Shown piece after piece: positions 8,911 through 16,996 of a DNA stretch of 64,000 bases (the stretch's first letter is position 1; the number at the start of each line of letters is the position of its first letter). The position numbers and the translations under genes are program-made. The notes beneath the pieces are model-generated. The model did not search any database, was not told where the DNA came from, and saw only the letters and a list, made by a program, of their open reading frames with translations. The stretch comes from Tunicatimonas pelagia (lineage in GTDB: Bacteria > Bacteroidota > Bacteroidia > Cytophagales > Cyclobacteriaceae). The DNA lies in NCBI RefSeq assembly GCF_030506325.1, contig NZ_CP120683.1, forward strand, positions 4,291,001 to 4,355,000, read 5' to 3'.

Positions 8911-9942
8911 ATGAGTAGTAAGCGATCTTTTCCGGCTGAATGGTATCCTCAGAGTGGAGTACAACTGACCTGGCCTCATGTCCAAACGGACTGGCAAAGC
9001 ACACTAGACCAAGTGATTCCCTGCTACCAACGCATTGCTTACGAAATTTCACTCCGGCAAAAACTGCTGGTTGCCTGTCCTAATATTAATGTGGTAAAAG
9101 AGCATCTGATTCACTGCGATCCAGCGAACGTTATCTACTGTGAAGTGCCTACCAATGATACCTGGGCTCGCGACCATAGTGGGGTCACGGTACTAGATAA
9201 CGGTCAGCCTGTATTATTAGACTTTCAGTTCAATGGTTGGGGGCTGAAGTTTCCCGCCAACCTGGATAACCAGATTACTCATCAACTTTACGAACAGCAA
9301 GTTTTCTCCCCAACGGTTAAATATGAACCAAGAAAGAATTTTGTGTTGGAAGGCGGTAGTCTGGAGTCAGACGGAGAAGGAGCATTGCTAACAACCGAAG
9401 CTTGTTTATTGTCGCGAAACCGGAATGATCATCTGACTAAAGAACAAATTGAGGAATATCTGAAAGAAACCTTAGGAGTTCAGCGTATTCTCTGGCTCAA
9501 GAATGGATATTTAGTGGGTGATGATACTGATAGCCACGTTGACACTCTAGCTCGTTTCTGTAATTCACAAACCATTGCTTACGTACAGTGTACTGATTCT
9601 GACGATGAGCATTACGAAGCCCTGGCTAGAATGGAGTTAGAGCTACAACAGTTGAGAATGCAAGCCGATGAACCCTACCATCTAATCCCTTTACCAATGG
9701 CTGCTGCTATGTACGATGAAGATGATAATAGATTGCCAGCAACCTACGCCAACTTTTTAATCATGAATGATGTGGTTCTGCTGCCATTCTACAGTCTACC
9801 CCAAGATGAACCCGCTCGAGAAGTGTTACAGCAAGCTTTTCCAGATCGGGGGATCATTGGTATTCCCTGTGAAGCATTGGTGCAACAACATGGCTCACTG
9901 CACTGTGTCACCATGCAGTATCCGGCAGAGGTAATTACTTAA
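8911..9942 (+). CDS. aguA: Agmatine deiminase
   Basis: Converts agmatine to N-carbamoylputrescine and ammonia; cytosolic. The 343-residue protein is a member of the peptidyl-arginine-deiminase-like family. Visible active-site parts are NDTWARDHSG (Asp88), the FNGWG loop (about 107-111), LEGGSLESDG (146-155), GDDTDSHVDTLARF (His209) and GSLHCVTMQYP with nucleophile Cys332. The start at 8911 gives the typical N-terminus FPAEWYPQSGVQLTWPH. The next gene is aguB, 65 bp downstream, which finishes the route to putrescine; finding the two together strongly supports the assignment over an unrelated arginine deiminase. Confidence 0.92.
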   Translation: MSSKRSFPAEWYPQSGVQLTWPHVQTDWQSTLDQVIPCYQRIAYEISLRQKLLVACPNINVVKEHLIHCDPANVIYCEVPTNDTWARDHSGVTVLDNGQPVLLDFQFNGWGLKFPANLDNQITHQLYEQQVFSPTVKYEPRKNFVLEGGSLESDGEGALLTTEACLLSRNRNDHLTKEQIEEYLKETLGVQRILWLKNGYLVGDDTDSHVDTLARFCNSQTIAYVQCTDSDDEHYEALARMELELQQLRMQADEPYHLIPLPMAAAMYDEDDNRLPATYANFLIMNDVVLLPFYSLPQDEPAREVLQQAFPDRGIIGIPCEALVQQHGSLHCVTMQYPAEVIT

Positions 9943-9968
9943 AAAGTAAACTTTTTACAGGCTATCCG

Positions 9969-9976
9969 TAGTTTTG
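9969..9976 (+). promoter_or_regulatory. Candidate -7 box upstream of aguB
   Basis: TAGTTTTG matches the Bacteroidota -7 consensus TAnnTTTG, 31 bp before the aguB ATG. No clear TTG -33 element is visible 19-21 bp upstream, so this is only a candidate. If real, aguB has its own promoter in addition to read-through from aguA. Confidence 0.35.
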
Positions 9977-10007
9977 CAAAACCTGGATACACGTAATTAA
10001 TATAGTC

Positions 10008-10883
10008 ATGACCGTAGGATTAGTACAGCAACAAAACAGCGCAGATACCAGTGACAATCTGAAAAAGCTAGAGCACAACATTCGCCAGTGCGCCCAGCAA
10101 GGAGCTGAACTGGTGGTACTACAAGAGTTGCACAACAGCCTATACTTTTGCCAAACCGAAGATACTAGTCAGTTTGATCTAGCCGAACCCATTCCCGGAC
10201 CGTCTACCGAGTATTTTGGAAATATCGCTCGTGAGCTAAGTATTGTGCTAGTAACATCACTTTTTGAAAGACGCGCTGCTGGAATTTATCATAACACCGC
10301 CGTAGTGCTGGAAAAAGACGGCAGCATTGCTGGCAAGTATCGCAAAATGCATATTCCTGATGATCCGGCCTACTACGAGAAATTCTACTTTACCCCCGGC
10401 GATTTGGGTTTCAACCCCATCGAGACTTCCGCTGGTAAACTAGGGGTGCTAATTTGCTGGGATCAGTGGTACCCCGAAGCAGCCCGATTGATGGCTTTAG
10501 CCGGGGCTGATTTACTCATTTATCCTACTGCCATTGGCTGGGAGTCTACCGATCTGGCAGATGAACAGCAACGGCAGCAGGATGCCTGGGTAATTTCCCA
10601 GCGAGGACATGCAGTGGCTAACGGGCTTCCGGTAGTCTCCGTAAACCGAGTGGGTCATGAGACTGACCCTTCGGAACAGACCAATGGAATACGATTCTGG
10701 GGTCATAGCTTCGTGACGGGTCCACAGGGAGAAATATTAGTCACAGCTTCCTCAGATAAAGAAGAAAATCTAATAGCAGAAATTGACCTAGCCCACTCCG
10801 AAAATGTACGGCGCATTTGGCCCTTCTTCCGCGATCGCCGTATTGATGCCTTTGGTGACCTTACGAAGCGGTTTCGGGACTAG
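10008..10883 (+). CDS. aguB: N-carbamoylputrescine amidohydrolase
   Basis: Hydrolyses N-carbamoylputrescine to putrescine, CO2 and ammonia in the cytosol. The 291-residue protein has the nitrilase-superfamily catalytic triad: Glu40 in VVLQELHNSLYF, Lys113 in GKYRKMHIPDDP and Cys150 in GVLICWDQWYPEAARLMAL. The stretches YYEKFYFTPGD and GADLLIYPTAIGWE are typical of AguB rather than of general nitrilases. Length matches the family. It follows aguA by 65 bp; together they form the agmatine branch of polyamine synthesis. The arginine decarboxylase that would supply agmatine is not in the window. Confidence 0.95.
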   Translation: MTVGLVQQQNSADTSDNLKKLEHNIRQCAQQGAELVVLQELHNSLYFCQTEDTSQFDLAEPIPGPSTEYFGNIARELSIVLVTSLFERRAAGIYHNTAVVLEKDGSIAGKYRKMHIPDDPAYYEKFYFTPGDLGFNPIETSAGKLGVLICWDQWYPEAARLMALAGADLLIYPTAIGWESTDLADEQQRQQDAWVISQRGHAVANGLPVVSVNRVGHETDPSEQTNGIRFWGHSFVTGPQGEILVTASSDKEENLIAEIDLAHSENVRRIWPFFRDRRIDAFGDLTKRFRD

Positions 10884-10884
10884 C

Positions 10885-11433
10885 TCAGAAGTAGTAGCTA
10901 AAACCCAACCCCGGCGATACGGTACTTGCTCCTAGAAGCAGAGCAACTGAAGGGTTTTCATCAAGACTGATAAAGTTTAAACTGAGACCAGATAGGGTGA
11001 AATCCAAACTCCATCGCTCACTCGGAAAATAGATAAAGCCAGGGGCAGCATTTAAGCTGATAGAAAAAGTATCTTCTCCCGTCATCTCAAGTCCACCAAT
11101 GGAGTAATTACCGTAAGCGAAAACGATGCTCCCATTCAGAAAGAAGAAAAATTTATCATCTACAATGGGAAAATACCGTCGGATAAAGGGAGCTAACGTG
11201 ACCGAAACATTACCGCCATCACCAACCGACGAGTAGGCTAGCCCAACTGACCCACCCACGGCGATCTGATTATTAATAAAGTAGCCTAATTGCGGAGCGA
11301 TAACTACTTGAGAAAGGTTTTCGCCTAAAAATAAATTGACCGTACCGTTGGCAAACTTATTACCTTCAGCCACTTGAGCTAGTACGCAATGAGAAAGTAA
11401 GACAAAGCTAGATGCTAGGAAAAAAAATTTCAT
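10885..11433 (-). CDS. Outer-membrane beta-barrel protein
   Basis: A 182-residue exported protein with a signal peptide ending near VLAQVAEGN and a mature part built of alternating strands (GYFINNQIAVGGSVGLAYSS, FFFLNGSIVFAYGNY, WSLDFTLSGLSLNF), closing in FSYYF. The terminal Phe and the strand periodicity fit an eight-stranded outer-membrane barrel of the OmpA/OmpW size class. No function can be assigned. It is convergent with aguB, with only one base between the two stops. Confidence 0.75.
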   Translation of the reverse strand: MKFFFLASSFVLLSHCVLAQVAEGNKFANGTVNLFLGENLSQVVIAPQLGYFINNQIAVGGSVGLAYSSVGDGGNVSVTLAPFIRRYFPIVDDKFFFFLNGSIVFAYGNYSIGGLEMTGEDTFSISLNAAPGFIYFPSERWSLDFTLSGLSLNFISLDENPSVALLLGASTVSPGLGFSYYF

Positions 11434-11555
11434 AAAGAGGTTGCGTTAAAAAGTGAAACTATTGAAGGAAAAGGCACAAAGAGTGCCAATTCGCGGGGCG
11501 AAATCAACTTCTAATAAACTTTATAATAATTCCTTCCAGACTACCGATAAAACGC

Positions 11556-11563
11556 TAATTTTG
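11556..11563 (+). promoter_or_regulatory. Candidate -7 box upstream of the SDR gene
   Basis: TAATTTTG matches TAnnTTTG 22 bp before the ATG at 11586. The upstream TTG element is not evident at the usual spacing. Confidence 0.35.
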
Positions 11564-11585
11564 CCCGTTGTTTACAACCCTTACT

Positions 11586-12578
11586 ATGACTATATTTTTA
11601 ACGGGCACCAGTGGACTGCTGGGTAGCAATGTGCTGATTGAACTGCTAAAGCGAAACTACGCAGTAAAAGCCCTCTTTCGGGATGAACACGATGCCCGAC
11701 GCCATCAGCACCGAAAAGATATTGAGATATTCTTAGGGGATATTACTGATGCCAACACCATGAAAAAAGGCGTTCAGGGTTGCGATGTGATTATTCACGC
11801 TGCCGCCGATACCGGACTCTGGCCCGCTCGTTCACCCGAGTACGTTGCCACCAATGTGCAGGGTACGATCAACCTGATTGAAGCGGGAAAGAAAGCGAAT
11901 ATTAAGCGCATGATTGCAGTAAGTACCGCCAATGCGTTAGGTTTTGGTACTAAAGAACAGCCCGGTGATGAGACTACCCCACCCAAGTTTAAACAGTACG
12001 GTTTGGGCTATATGGAAACCAAGTATTTGGCACAGGAAGTAATGTTGAAAGAGGCTCGTAACGGTTTTCCCGGATTAGTGGTAAACCCGACTTTTATGAT
12101 TGGCCCTAATGACCATAAGCCCAGTTCGGGGCAGATGGTGCTGGCGGTGTACCAAGGAAAGGTACCGGGCTACCCCACCGGAGGGAAGAACTACGTGTAC
12201 GTAGGCGATGCCGCTACCGCCATTGTTAATGCCATCGAGATGGGAAGTCCCGGCGAGTGCTACATTCTGGGTAACGAAAATCTTAGCTACCAAGAAGCAT
12301 TTACCAAGATTGCGGGAATTGTTGGGGTAGAGCCACCCAAGTTTGCCATTCCCCCCTCACTCACCAAAGCCTTCGGTGGATTGGGAACTATCTACGGTAA
12401 CCTGACTGGAGCCATGCCCAAAGTAAGCTACAAAATGGCTCGGGTTTCCTGCGACGGTCACTACTTTACCGCTGCCAAAGCCGTCCGCGAACTCAACATG
12501 CCCCAAACCCCCATTGATACTGCGATCCAAGAGTGCTTCGCGTGGTTTAAAGAAAATGGGTACTTGGATCGGAGGTAA
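11586..12578 (+). CDS. Extended SDR, NAD-dependent epimerase/dehydratase family
   Basis: A cytosolic NAD(P)-dependent enzyme of 330 residues. The Rossmann motif TGTSGLLGSN lies at residues 6-15, followed by the DI residues of GDITD, the HAAAD loop, the VSTANA serine/threonine, and the catalytic pair Tyr142-x3-Lys146 (YMETK). VVNPTFMIGPND follows as in dihydroflavonol-reductase-like and sugar-epimerase-like members. Substrate cannot be decided; the sequence is closer to the DFR/HpnA-like group than to UDP-sugar epimerases. The frame opens at a TTG at 11568, but the ATG at 11586 places the Rossmann motif at the usual distance from the start. Confidence 0.85.
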   Translation: MTIFLTGTSGLLGSNVLIELLKRNYAVKALFRDEHDARRHQHRKDIEIFLGDITDANTMKKGVQGCDVIIHAAADTGLWPARSPEYVATNVQGTINLIEAGKKANIKRMIAVSTANALGFGTKEQPGDETTPPKFKQYGLGYMETKYLAQEVMLKEARNGFPGLVVNPTFMIGPNDHKPSSGQMVLAVYQGKVPGYPTGGKNYVYVGDAATAIVNAIEMGSPGECYILGNENLSYQEAFTKIAGIVGVEPPKFAIPPSLTKAFGGLGTIYGNLTGAMPKVSYKMARVSCDGHYFTAAKAVRELNMPQTPIDTAIQECFAWFKENGYLDRR

Positions 12579-12630
12579 TGTTATTTAGGCTTTTGTTGTA
12601 TATTTCAGATAGCAAAGAATCACATGACTG

Positions 12631-13314
12631 ATGAAAAGAGGCACCATAAAGAAGGTTACTTTTAGCATTGTTGGCTTGTTGCTTCTCTTTGTAATAATAG
12701 TATTTGTCAACTTCAAAATCTTTGAGAAGCATTGGTCTGATGTATCATTAGGGCAGCCTATTGCGCATTATGGAGAACGTAGAGCCGCCCTTTTAGTAAT
12801 CGATGTTCAGGAGGGCACCACTGGTTATGTTTCAAGAAATGCCTTCTATAAGGAAAACGCTGATAGCTTAATCAGTATAATCAATCGTATAGCTGATATT
12901 TTTAAGGCGAGCAATGCTTTGGTCGTTTACGCCAGAAGCGAAATTTCTAACCCACTGATTAATTTGCTAGACAACTCTTATGCGAAAGGCAGTATAGGAG
13001 CCAATTTTGATAGACGATTGAAGCTAAAATCAGACCTAGAAGTGGTTAAAGTTGGCAATGATACATTCGCTGATACTAATCTTGACAGCATTTTGATTAG
13101 TAACAAAATCAGTGATTTGTATATGGTTGGGTTAGACGCAGCCTACTGTATCGACGTAACTTCTGAAGCAGCTCAGAATAGAAATTACCGCATCAACTTA
13201 ATTGAGGAAGCTATTTTATCAGAATCTGAGGCTACAAAGGATGGTATGATGGCTGATTTTAGAAATAGAGGCATTGAAGTTGTAAATTTTAATAATATCA
13301 AGATAGCGGAGTAA
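12631..13314 (+). CDS. Isochorismatase-family hydrolase with membrane anchor
   Basis: A 227-residue protein: a basic N-terminus, one transmembrane helix (about residues 9-28), then a cysteine-hydrolase domain facing the periplasm by the positive-inside rule. The catalytic triad is complete: Asp58 in LLVIDVQEG, Lys140 in VVKVGNDTFADT and Cys173 in GLDAAYCIDVT. Family members hydrolyse isochorismate, nicotinamide, N-carbamoyl compounds or related substrates; a membrane-anchored form is less usual and the substrate is unknown. Base composition is visibly richer in A and T than in the flanking SDR and SprT genes, which may indicate later acquisition together with the two small genes downstream. 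Confidence 0.8.
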   Translation: MKRGTIKKVTFSIVGLLLLFVIIVFVNFKIFEKHWSDVSLGQPIAHYGERRAALLVIDVQEGTTGYVSRNAFYKENADSLISIINRIADIFKASNALVVYARSEISNPLINLLDNSYAKGSIGANFDRRLKLKSDLEVVKVGNDTFADTNLDSILISNKISDLYMVGLDAAYCIDVTSEAAQNRNYRINLIEEAILSESEATKDGMMADFRNRGIEVVNFNNIKIAE

Positions 13315-13370
13315 GCGTAGGTAGTGAGTACTCTATTTAAAACTACGCGAAAAGTTCGTAAATTTCACAC

Positions 13371-13577
13371 ATGAAAATAACGATAGAAGTTAACAATGAT
13401 GCCGAGCTTAAAAAGGTATTAGCTGCACTAGAAGCTATAAATACTGACTATGTAGATACCCCTGTTATTCTTCATAGATCAATTACAAAAGGCAACAAAA
13501 ATATAGATACTGAAGGTTTGTTCGGCATTTGGAAAAGACAGCCTCGGACATTGGAGGAAATCCGAAAGAAGCACTAA
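13371..13577 (+). CDS. Small antitoxin-like protein
   Basis: A 68-residue protein. The C-terminal part, GLFGIWKRQPRTLEEIRKKH, resembles the tail of short antitoxins that accompany PIN-domain toxins, where FGIWK and an LEEIR helix are common; the N-terminal half has an EVNNDAELKKVLAALEA helix. No PIN toxin follows. Instead a 118-residue uncharacterised gene starts one base after its stop. It could be half of an unusual pair or an orphan antitoxin. The assignment rests on pattern memory only and is tentative. Confidence 0.5.
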   Translation: MKITIEVNNDAELKKVLAALEAINTDYVDTPVILHRSITKGNKNIDTEGLFGIWKRQPRTLEEIRKKH

Positions 13578-13578
13578 A

Positions 13579-13935
13579 ATGGCAATTCCCAAAAAAGGCA
13601 CAAGGATCATTAAGGTGGATAACGAATCTTATCGGTGGCTAATCCGAAAGAAAGCGACTTATGGGCAATGGGCGTATGGTAGTGGGCAAATACGATTAGC
13701 GGTAGAGCATATTGAGTACTGTGGCTCAGTATTGGTAGTCTATACAGATAGAAAGCACCCTAAAGATTGGGCTACTACTGGAGTCGTACCGGTCACTCCC
13801 TCAGACGTAGCTAATTGGATAAGGCAGTCGATAAAAATGGGCTGGAATCCTAAAATAAATGGTAAACAGTATTTGATCAAAATTGAGGATGGCAGGGTCA
13901 GAAGTTTGATAAGTGAAGGTAAGAACACGCTTTAA
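13579..13935 (+). CDS. Conserved hypothetical protein
   Basis: A 118-residue protein opening PKKGTRIIKVDNESYRWLIR, with SGQIRLAVEH, a GSVLVVYTDRKHPKDW strand region, and VTPSDVANWIRQSIKMGWNP near the C-terminus. The overall layout (strand-rich first half, a helix carrying WIRQSI, then a GWNP turn) recalls a widespread family of short uncharacterised proteins that begin with a K(R)GTRxIxVDGxxYRW pattern. No catalytic residues are apparent. It starts one base after the antitoxin-like gene, so the two are almost certainly co-translated. The composition is AT-rich, as in the preceding two genes. Confidence 0.6.
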   Translation: MAIPKKGTRIIKVDNESYRWLIRKKATYGQWAYGSGQIRLAVEHIEYCGSVLVVYTDRKHPKDWATTGVVPVTPSDVANWIRQSIKMGWNPKINGKQYLIKIEDGRVRSLISEGKNTL

Positions 13936-13949
13936 ATACTAGACGATTT

Positions 13950-14588
13950 ATGCCCCAAACTAGCCTAACCACTCCATTCCACAATTACGTACCGAAGGCA
14001 GCGGAGAGCTACTGCGTTGAGCTATGGCAGCAGTACGGGTTTCGGCTGAAGCTGGCGAATCATCGGCAGAGTAAATGGGGCGACTATCGCTACCGCAAGT
14101 TAGCCAGTGGTCAGGAACAGTATCAAATTTCGGTAAACCGTACTTTGCCCGCCGAAGCTTTTCTGCTGACCTATTTGCACGAAGTGGCTCATTTAATCGC
14201 GTTTCAAAAACACGGATTTAGAATTCGTCCGCATGGGGCAGAGTGGAAAAGCTGCTTTCGGAAATTATTACAACCTGTGTTAACGCAGCCGATGGTTTCC
14301 GAAGAGGTACTACTGCCTTTGCAGCACTACGCTTGTAATCCCAAAGCTACGGTTCACGCTGATGCACATTTGCTACAGGCACTGCTGCGAGAAAAATCGT
14401 TGGACAGTAACGTGACTCTTGCTTCAGTAGCCGAGCGGGAAGAATTTGTATTTCAGGGAAGAAAGTTTTTAAAAGAGAAAGTCAGGCGTACCCGGGCTTT
14501 GTGCCGAGAAGTAGCCAGTGGCAAACGCTACACCATTGCGCTCAGTGCTTACGTTGAGGAAGCGAACAGTACTATTGCTGCTTCATGA
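13950..14588 (+). CDS. SprT-like zinc metalloprotease
   Basis: A 212-residue protein with an SprT-type domain in its N-terminal half: YLHEVAHLIAF (HExxH at residues 77-81) followed by FRIRPHGAEWKSCF, where the HG-x2-W motif supplies the third zinc ligand (His95). In eukaryotes and some bacteria this fold cleaves DNA-protein crosslinks, but bacterial SprT-like proteins remain mostly uncharacterised. The C-terminal 80 residues are basic and could bind nucleic acid. The start at 13950 lies 14 bp after the preceding gene. Its end overlaps the converging gene at 14583 by six bases. Confidence 0.85.
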   Translation: MPQTSLTTPFHNYVPKAAESYCVELWQQYGFRLKLANHRQSKWGDYRYRKLASGQEQYQISVNRTLPAEAFLLTYLHEVAHLIAFQKHGFRIRPHGAEWKSCFRKLLQPVLTQPMVSEEVLLPLQHYACNPKATVHADAHLLQALLREKSLDSNVTLASVAEREEFVFQGRKFLKEKVRRTRALCREVASGKRYTIALSAYVEEANSTIAAS

Positions 14589-15158
14589 AGGCCAAGCTAA
14601 GCGACGCATAATCAGACCGTCAACTACTTTATGGAACGCTTGGGGCTTCATGGTGCGCCAGTTATCAATCTGTAAATTTCCGCCGTAGTTCAAGTACGAG
14701 TCAATGTTGTACTCCGTCATTTCGTTCAGTACAAAATCCCGGAAGCCGACTAGGGCAATCCAGCCGTCTTCTACATCTTCAAACCATTCTTCGTAGTAGC
14801 AGTCATCGGAACCGTGGAAGTTCATCACATTTTCCCCAATCAGAATAAACTGGTTGATCCCAATTTTTTGTAACTGATCTACAATATTGCGTTTGAGGTG
14901 CATAATATCATTGTGCAATGCGTCATTCCACTCCCCAATCATTTCCATAATCACAAAACCCCGCTCGTAGTCGGCGTACAGAATTTTGATGTAGAGTGTT
15001 TCAGAACCAATAAAATCCCAGCCTGGATCAATGTAGTAACCGTAGATGGTATTGGTGTACAGGTCGTAATTATATTCCTTACCAAAGAAGGGGGATCGGG
15101 TATCTGAAGATACATCGTACTCGCTCAGCCAGCGATGGAAAGGTTCAATGTTGTGCAT
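14583..15158 (-). CDS. Conserved hypothetical cytoplasmic protein
   Basis: A 191-residue acidic, aromatic-rich protein without signal peptide or membrane segment. It contains GYYIDPGWDFIGSETLYIKI, an acidic NFHGSDDCYYEEWFEDVEDG block and a basic end MKPQAFHKVVDGLIMRRLAW. I do not recognise a family. It begins three bases after the murQ stop side of the operon boundary (murQ ends at 15162), so it is the distal gene of a murQ transcript. A link with amino-sugar recycling is possible only by position. Confidence 0.7.
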   Translation of the reverse strand: MHNIEPFHRWLSEYDVSSDTRSPFFGKEYNYDLYTNTIYGYYIDPGWDFIGSETLYIKILYADYERGFVIMEMIGEWNDALHNDIMHLKRNIVDQLQKIGINQFILIGENVMNFHGSDDCYYEEWFEDVEDGWIALVGFRDFVLNEMTEYNIDSYLNYGGNLQIDNWRTMKPQAFHKVVDGLIMRRLAWPS

Positions 15159-15161
15159 TCT

Positions 15162-15968
15162 TCACTGTTTTCGGTATTCCTCTACTGCTTTCCGTACTGA
15201 ACCATGTTCTTCCAGCAGTTGTTTAGCTTGTTCTCTATCTATTTCCAACTCACTCATAATCATCCGTTCGCCCCGGTCAACCAGCTTATTGTTACTTAAC
15301 TGCATATCTACCATACGGTTTCCCTTTACTCGACCAAGACCGATCATGGTTGAGGTCGAGATCATATTTAGTACTAATTTCTGAGCCGTCCCAGCTTTCA
15401 TACGGGTACTTCCGGTGACGAATTCCGGTCCCACTACTACCTCAATTGGAACTTCGGCGGCGGCGGCCAGAGGGGTTTCCAGATTACAGGTAATGCATCC
15501 GGTCAGAATGCCATTCTCACGAGCAATCTTTACTCCGCCAATTACGTAAGGGGTTGTTCCTGAAGCGGCAATGCCTATTAAGGTATCTTTCTCATCAATA
15601 TTATATTCCTGTAAATCTTGCCAGGCTTGCTCAGGATCATCCTCAGCAAATTCTTTCGATTTGCGGATAGCCGCATCGCCTCCCGCCATAATACCAATAA
15701 CCCACTCGGGTGGTACTCCGTAAGTAGGTGGGCACTCCGATGCATCTACAACGCCTAACCGACCGCTGGTTCCTGCGCCAATGTAAAATAAACGTCCTCC
15801 CTGCTTCATTCGGGCTACAATGCCTTCTACCAGTTTTTCAATCTGTGGAACAGCTTCTTCTACGGCGTAAGCGACCTTTTTGTCTTCGTTATTGATTCCC
15901 GCCAGCAGCTCGCTCAGCGGCATTTTTTCCAGATCATTGTACAGTGAAGATGATTCGGTAGTTGACAT
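15162..15968 (-). CDS. murQ: N-acetylmuramic acid 6-phosphate etherase
   Basis: Cleaves the lactyl ether of MurNAc-6-phosphate to give GlcNAc-6-phosphate and D-lactate, a cytosolic step of peptidoglycan recycling. The 268-residue protein has one SIS domain. Visible signatures are YIGAGTSGRLGVVDASECPP (about residues 62-81, catalytic Glu78), GIMAGGDAAI, the EFAEDDPEQAW segment carrying the second acidic site, GIAASGTTPYVIG and FVTGSTRMKAGTAQK. It is about 30 residues shorter than E. coli MurQ, the difference lying mainly at the ends. It precedes the hypothetical gene at 14583 by three bases. The kinase at 16100 is on the same strand upstream, 131 bp away. Confidence 0.95.
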   Translation of the reverse strand: MSTTESSSLYNDLEKMPLSELLAGINNEDKKVAYAVEEAVPQIEKLVEGIVARMKQGGRLFYIGAGTSGRLGVVDASECPPTYGVPPEWVIGIMAGGDAAIRKSKEFAEDDPEQAWQDLQEYNIDEKDTLIGIAASGTTPYVIGGVKIARENGILTGCITCNLETPLAAAAEVPIEVVVGPEFVTGSTRMKAGTAQKLVLNMISTSTMIGLGRVKGNRMVDMQLSNNKLVDRGERMIMSELEIDREQAKQLLEEHGSVRKAVEEYRKQ

Positions 15969-16099
15969 AGTTTTTAGTTGACAATGGAAAGTGGATAATT
16001 GATAGTGACTACTATTAATATCAGTAACGAGTTAAGTAATTTGGTAGACCAAAAGATAACTTCAGTTAGAGAGAAAACGATCGGATAAAACTAAAATTT

Positions 16100-16939
16100 T
16101 CATTCGCCTTGATGAAATAGCGTGAGTCCCGCAATGGGACTTTCTAAAATATTTTGCACTCGTACGCCTCGGTCGTTGGCTACCTGACGAAGCAGGTTAG
16201 CATAGTAGAACGCCACCCCTCCGGTAAAGTGTATTGGCTGCTGCTGATAATCAGTGTACTGAACGATATTTTTATCAAAGAACGCATTGAATCCATCGTA
16301 GACTAGCTTAGCAACCCACGGGTGCTTCAGATAATGAAAAGCAAAGCGGGAAAACTGCGCCAGATAGCGATTGGCTTGGGGCTGACGGTAAACGTTTTCT
16401 AGCGCATCACCCACCGATGGCGAGAAACGTTTCTCAAACTTCGGTCGTAGCTCCTTGGGCATCCATCGTTTAAAGTAGCTATTGAGTAGTTGTTTACCCA
16501 ACCAAGTAGCACTCCCTTCGTCGCCCATAATGTAGCCCAATGGTGGGATATTATCCATAATTTTGTTTCCATCGTACAAGCAAGAGTTAGCTCCGGTACC
16601 AATAATACAGGCAATACCCGGCTGATGACCGCAGAGTGCCCGGGCCGCCGCTAGTAAATCGTTGTGTACTTCGGCTTTACTTTTCGGAAAGATGTTTTTC
16701 AGAGCATCTTTTACCGTTTGGCAGGCCAGATCGGTAAAACAACCGGCACCATAAAAGTGGATGGTTTCAATCTCAGCGGTTATTTGTGGCAACAATTCTT
16801 TCTGCAACCGCTCAGTAATATCTTCGGATGATTGATGATAAGGATTAAAGCCTACGGTTTTTACTTGAGAGATTTTTCCTTTGCTATCAATTAACCTCCA
16901 ATCGGTTTTGGTAGAGCCGCTATCGGCAATGAGCTGCAT
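16100..16939 (-). CDS. BadF/BadG-type N-acetylglucosamine kinase
   Basis: A 279-residue cytosolic sugar kinase of the ASKHA fold (BcrAD_BadFG family). The phosphate-1 motif is IADSGSTKTDWR (Asp6), with IGTGANSCLYDG and the GYIMGDEGSATWLG loop that family members use to bind ATP and sugar. Next to murQ the likely substrate is GlcNAc or MurNAc freed from the cell wall, feeding MurNAc-6-phosphate or GlcNAc-6-phosphate into recycling. It resembles eukaryotic-type NAGK more than AnmK. The frame extends to 17011, but the ATG at 16939 puts the phosphate-binding motif at the normal position. It is divergent from the radical SAM gene with only 57 bp between. Confidence 0.85.
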   Translation of the reverse strand: MQLIADSGSTKTDWRLIDSKGKISQVKTVGFNPYHQSSEDITERLQKELLPQITAEIETIHFYGAGCFTDLACQTVKDALKNIFPKSKAEVHNDLLAAARALCGHQPGIACIIGTGANSCLYDGNKIMDNIPPLGYIMGDEGSATWLGKQLLNSYFKRWMPKELRPKFEKRFSPSVGDALENVYRQPQANRYLAQFSRFAFHYLKHPWVAKLVYDGFNAFFDKNIVQYTDYQQQPIHFTGGVAFYYANLLRQVANDRGVRVQNILESPIAGLTLFHQGE

Positions 16940-16996
16940 ATTTGGAAAACTGCGTTGGATTACGGAACATTGAATTCCACAAAGGTAGATAAGGCA

